64,000 nucleotides of DNA from contig NZ_BMDC01000001.1 in the NCBI RefSeq assembly GCF_014635585.1, positions 434,001-498,000 of the forward strand, read 5' to 3'. Under the pieces are notes generated by a model. The model searched no databases. It was not told where the DNA came from and saw nothing but the letters and a program-made list of their open reading frames with translations. Below are positions 61,537 through 64,000 of this stretch, in pieces. Origin of the DNA: Rothia aerolata. Its GTDB lineage: Bacteria; Actinomycetota; Actinomycetes; Actinomycetales; Micrococcaceae. The first letter of the stretch is position 1. Each line of letters begins with the position of its first letter. Made by a program: the position numbers and the translations under genes.

Positions 61537-62826
61537 CTATGCAGATTTCTTGGTCTGGGCTTCAGACTCAAGAATCAAAATTGGATCCTTCTTCCCCGCC
61601 ACTACTTCGGCGTCAATAATCACCGAGGAAATATCGGAGCGGGAAGGAATGTCAAACATCACCGGCTGTAGCAAATCCTCCATAATGGAGCGTAGACCGC
61701 GGGCACCTGTATCGCGCTCAATCGCCAGCCGGGCAACCGCCTCAATGGCGTCGTCCTCAAACACAAGATCAACCTGGTCGAGGGCAAACATGCGCTTGTA
61801 CTGCTTAACCAGGGCGTTCTTGGGCTCGGTGAGAATACGAACCAACTCGTCGGCGCCCAGCTTACCCAGGGTAGCTAGCACCGGCAGACGGCCGATGAAC
61901 TCGGGAATCAGACCAAACTTCAGCAGGTCTTCGGGCATGAGCTTCTGCATCACGTTGTCTTCGAGAGCCAGGTTCTCAATTGAAGCGCCAAAGCCAATGC
62001 CCTTGCGGCCCACTCGCCCGCCAACAATCTCTTCAAGGCCGGCAAAGGCACCGGCAACAATGAAGAGCACGTTGGTGGTGTCAATATGAATAAATTCCTG
62101 CTGCGGGTGCTTGCGACCTCCCTGGGGAGGAACTGCAGCAACGGTGCCCTCAAGAATTTTCAGTAGGGCCTGTTGCACGCCCTCACCCGAGACATCGCGG
62201 GTAATCGAGGGATTGTCTGCCTTGCGGGAAATCTTATCGATCTCGTCGATGTAGATAATGCCCTTCTGGGCCTTTTCAATATCGCCGTCAGCAGCCTGAA
62301 TGAGCTTGAGGAGGATGTTCTCAACGTCCTCACCCACGTAACCCGCCTCGGTTAGCGAGGTAGCATCGGCGACGGCGAAGGGAACGTTCAGCTTCTTGGC
62401 AAGGGTCTGAGCCAGGTAGGTTTTGCCGGATCCGGTGGGGCCCACCAGCAGGATATTTGACTTCGAGATGTCTACATCTTCGCCGTCATTCGCCAGAAGC
62501 TGCTGGGCATCAGAGATAGGATTTTCATTGGCACGAATACGCTTGTAGTGGTTATAGACTGCCACAGCCAGAGCCCGTTTAGCGGCCTCCTGGCCAATCA
62601 CGTATTCCTGCAGGTGGTCAAAAATCTGGTGCGGAGTAGGAAGTTCCTCGGGCGCGCTAATACCCTTGACCTCTGCCAGCTCCTCATCGAGGATTTCGTT
62701 GCAGAGCTCAATGCACTCATCGCAAATGTAGATGTTCGGCCCGGCAATGAGCTTGCGAACCTGTTTCTGGTTCTTTCCGCAGAAAGAGCACTTCAGAAGA
62801 TCGGTTGACTCACCTATTCGCGCCAT
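61537..62826 (-). CDS. clpX: ATP-dependent Clp protease ATP-binding subunit ClpX
   Basis: AAA+ unfoldase that delivers substrates to ClpP. The 429-residue protein has the N-terminal zinc finger CSFCGKNQ and CDECIELC, Walker A GPTGSGKT, Walker [11 protein letters not shown], the pore loop GYVGED and the IGF loop GKGIGFGA region for ClpP docking. AAAGGA precedes the ATG. It follows clpP by about 195 bases, with a hairpin between. Confidence 0.97.
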   Translation of the reverse strand: MARIGESTDLLKCSFCGKNQKQVRKLIAGPNIYICDECIELCNEILDEELAEVKGISAPEELPTPHQIFDHLQEYVIGQEAAKRALAVAVYNHYKRIRANENPISDAQQLLANDGEDVDISKSNILLVGPTGSGKTYLAQTLAKKLNVPFAVADATSLTEAGYVGEDVENILLKLIQAADGDIEKAQKGIIYIDEIDKISRKADNPSITRDVSGEGVQQALLKILEGTVAAVPPQGGRKHPQQEFIHIDTTNVLFIVAGAFAGLEEIVGGRVGRKGIGFGASIENLALEDNVMQKLMPEDLLKFGLIPEFIGRLPVLATLGKLGADELVRILTEPKNALVKQYKRMFALDQVDLVFEDDAIEAVARLAIERDTGARGLRSIMEDLLQPVMFDIPSRSDISSVIIDAEVVAGKKDPILILESEAQTKKSA

Positions 62827-62963
62827 ATCCGATTTTCCTTTCTCTCAGCCATCCAAGAACTAGGCTACCTTGATTCTCTGCTAGCGCCAATTAGCAGCTG
62901 AAATACTACTCAACCCGGTATTTGTTGCACGGGGTTACGCTCTGCGCTCCCCCTCAAGCACAA

Positions 62964-62997
62964 AGGCACTGTCTGCCGAACCCAGCAGACAGTGCCT
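62964..62997 (-). terminator. Hairpin between clpP and clpX
   Basis: Perfect 13-bp stem AGGCACTGTCTGC with its complement around an 8-base loop. Only a short T-run (TTTGTG) follows on the minus strand, so it may be a partial terminator. Confidence 0.6.
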
Positions 62998-63020
62998 CAA
63001 TGCTAGAAGTCACCCACGGT

Positions 63021-63686
63021 TTAGCCCTTGTTAATCATGGGCTTGTTGACCTTGCGGGATTCCAGCACCTGGTCAACCAGACCGTACTCCATGGCCTGCT
63101 GAGCGGTCATAATCTTATCGCGCTCAATATCGCGGTCTACTTCCTCAGCGCTCTTGCCAGCGTGCAGAGCCAGGGTCTCGGCAGTCCACTCACGCATACG
63201 CATTACTTCGTTAGCGTGAATCTCAATGTCAGAAGCCTGGCCGCCCTGCTGACCACCGAGGGCGGGCTGGTGAATCAGAACTCGAGCGTTAGGCAGGGCA
63301 AGGCGCTTACCGGGGGTTCCCGCAGCCAGCAGGGTTGCCGCAGCAGATGCTGCTTGACCCAGGCAGACGGTCTGAATCTCGGGGCGGATGTACTGCATGG
63401 TGTCATAGATTGCAGTCATCGCGGTGAAAGAACCGCCGGGTGAGTTGATGTAGAGGGTGATGTCGCGGTCGGGATCCTGGGATTCCAGCACCAACAGCTG
63501 CGCCATGATGTCGTCAGCTGAAGCGTCATCTACCTGGGTGCCCAAGAAGATAATGCGATCTTCAAAGAGCTTGGCGTAGGGATCTTGGCGCTTGTAACCG
63601 TAGGGGGTGCGCTCCTCGAAGCTGGGCAAGACGTAACGATCGTTGGGCATAGCCAGCGGCGCGCGTGAAGCAGGATTGAAGTTCAT
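63021..63686 (-). CDS. clpP: ATP-dependent Clp protease proteolytic subunit (first copy)
   Basis: A 221-residue Clp protease subunit with catalytic Ser in [14 protein letters not shown], His in [11 protein letters not shown] and Asp in [11 protein letters not shown]. It is the downstream member of two tandem clpP genes; in actinobacteria the two form a mixed tetradecamer. The ATG at 63686 has TTTAGGAG. Confidence 0.96.
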   Translation of the reverse strand: MNFNPASRAPLAMPNDRYVLPSFEERTPYGYKRQDPYAKLFEDRIIFLGTQVDDASADDIMAQLLVLESQDPDRDITLYINSPGGSFTAMTAIYDTMQYIRPEIQTVCLGQAASAAATLLAAGTPGKRLALPNARVLIHQPALGGQQGGQASDIEIHANEVMRMREWTAETLALHAGKSAEEVDRDIERDKIMTAQQAMEYGLVDQVLESRKVNKPMINKG

Positions 63687-63716
63687 GTAAAAATCTCCTA
63701 AATCAGTGGTTCTGGC

Positions 63717-64000
63717 TTACTTGTTTTCGTTAAAGCTCGCCGGGCTGGCTGAGGTGGCAATGTGGTCAAAGAAACCGTATTCCAGACCCTCTTCAGCGGT
63801 GAACCAGTTGTCGCGATCGTTGTCCTTGAGAATGGTCTCAAGGGTCTGCCCGGTGCGGTCAGCGGTAATCTGAGACAGGCGCTTCTTCATGTCTAGAATC
63901 AGCTCTGCCTGAATACGGATGTCAGAGGCAGTACCGCCCAGACCACCGGAGGGCTGGTGCATCAGAATACGAGCGTTGGGGGTTGCAAAGCGCTTACCCT
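63717..64000 (-). CDS. clpP: ATP-dependent Clp protease proteolytic subunit (second copy), N-terminus outside window
   Basis: The C-terminal part of a second ClpP. It begins in frame at the window edge with [19 protein letters not shown] and includes the catalytic His and Asp ([21 protein letters not shown]). The stop lies 30 bases before the first clpP start, so the two are co-transcribed. The catalytic Ser is beyond the window. Confidence 0.92.
   Translation of the reverse strand, partial: GKRFATPNARILMHQPSGGLGGTASDIRIQAELILDMKKRLSQITADRTGQTLETILKDNDRDNWFTAEEGLEYGFFDHIATSASPASFNENK

Overview
The window comes from the chromosome of a high-G+C Gram-positive bacterium, most likely a Micrococcaceae member close to Rothia. 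The pointers are gene content (a Rv2466c-type mycothiol-linked DsbA protein, two clpP copies, a DUF4233 partner of folC, an actinobacterial ileS T-box, the order rplU-rpmA-obgE-proB-proA-nadD-rsfS) and codon use. The genus is an inference. No 16S or 23S gene is present to settle it. Most of the sequence is dense, ordinary core genome.

Layout. 0-1 kb: nrdH and a truncated nrdI, with NrdR-like and DnaA-like boxes upstream. 1-7.5 kb: APP1 phosphatase, lipoprotein, L-lactate dehydrogenase divergent from a GlpF-type channel, butanediol-type dehydrogenase, FrnE-type DsbA protein. 7.5-10.4 kb: three accessory genes lying between two inverted copies of a complex hairpin repeat. 10.4-18.3 kb: orphan 5S rRNA next to tRNA-Ala, then rsfS, nadD, proA, proB, obgE, rpmA and rplU (all minus). 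18.7-28.8 kb: RNase E/G, a VKOR-family protein, ndk, DUF4233, folC, and ileS with a T-box leader. 29-34.4 kb: siroheme and nitrite reduction, with nirD and nirB divergent and each followed by a siroheme gene. 34.4-37.8 kb: TPR protein, rpe, umuDC. 37.9-41.6 kb: a two-gene cassette of an SbnA-like PLP synthase and a fused FAD/NAD(P)-binding plus PLP decarboxylase-like protein. 41.6-43.9 kb: a strikingly A+T-rich island with a MazG-like protein and a GIY-YIG/DUF2075 helicase. 44-53.2 kb: pyridoxal kinase, MBL hydrolase, isochorismatase-like hydrolase, and the assimilatory sulfate operon cysH-cysD-cysN-tauE-sir with a sirohydrochlorin chelatase. 53.3-64 kb: two dehydrogenases, a frameshifted Tat-exported FGE-like protein, valS, an LssY_C membrane protein, a DsbA-like protein, clpX and two clpP genes, the second cut by the window end.

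How the genes connect. Siroheme made by the SUMT (33.3 kb), SirC-like (29.3 kb) and chelatase (52.4 kb) proteins is the cofactor of both NirB and Sir, so nitrite and sulfite reduction draw on one cofactor supply spread over two loci. CysH has the iron-sulfur cysteine pattern of APS reductases, which fits the absence of an APS kinase gene.

The most interesting parts are: (1) the A+T-rich MazG plus GIY-YIG/DUF2075 pair, a candidate defence module; (2) the SbnA-like plus fused oxidoreductase/decarboxylase cassette, which looks like part of a diaminopropionate or metallophore pathway but lacks a nearby siderophore synthetase; (3) a three-hairpin intergenic repeat family whose hairpin arms differ between copies yet remain perfectly paired; (4) a C7-tract frameshift in the FGE-like gene.
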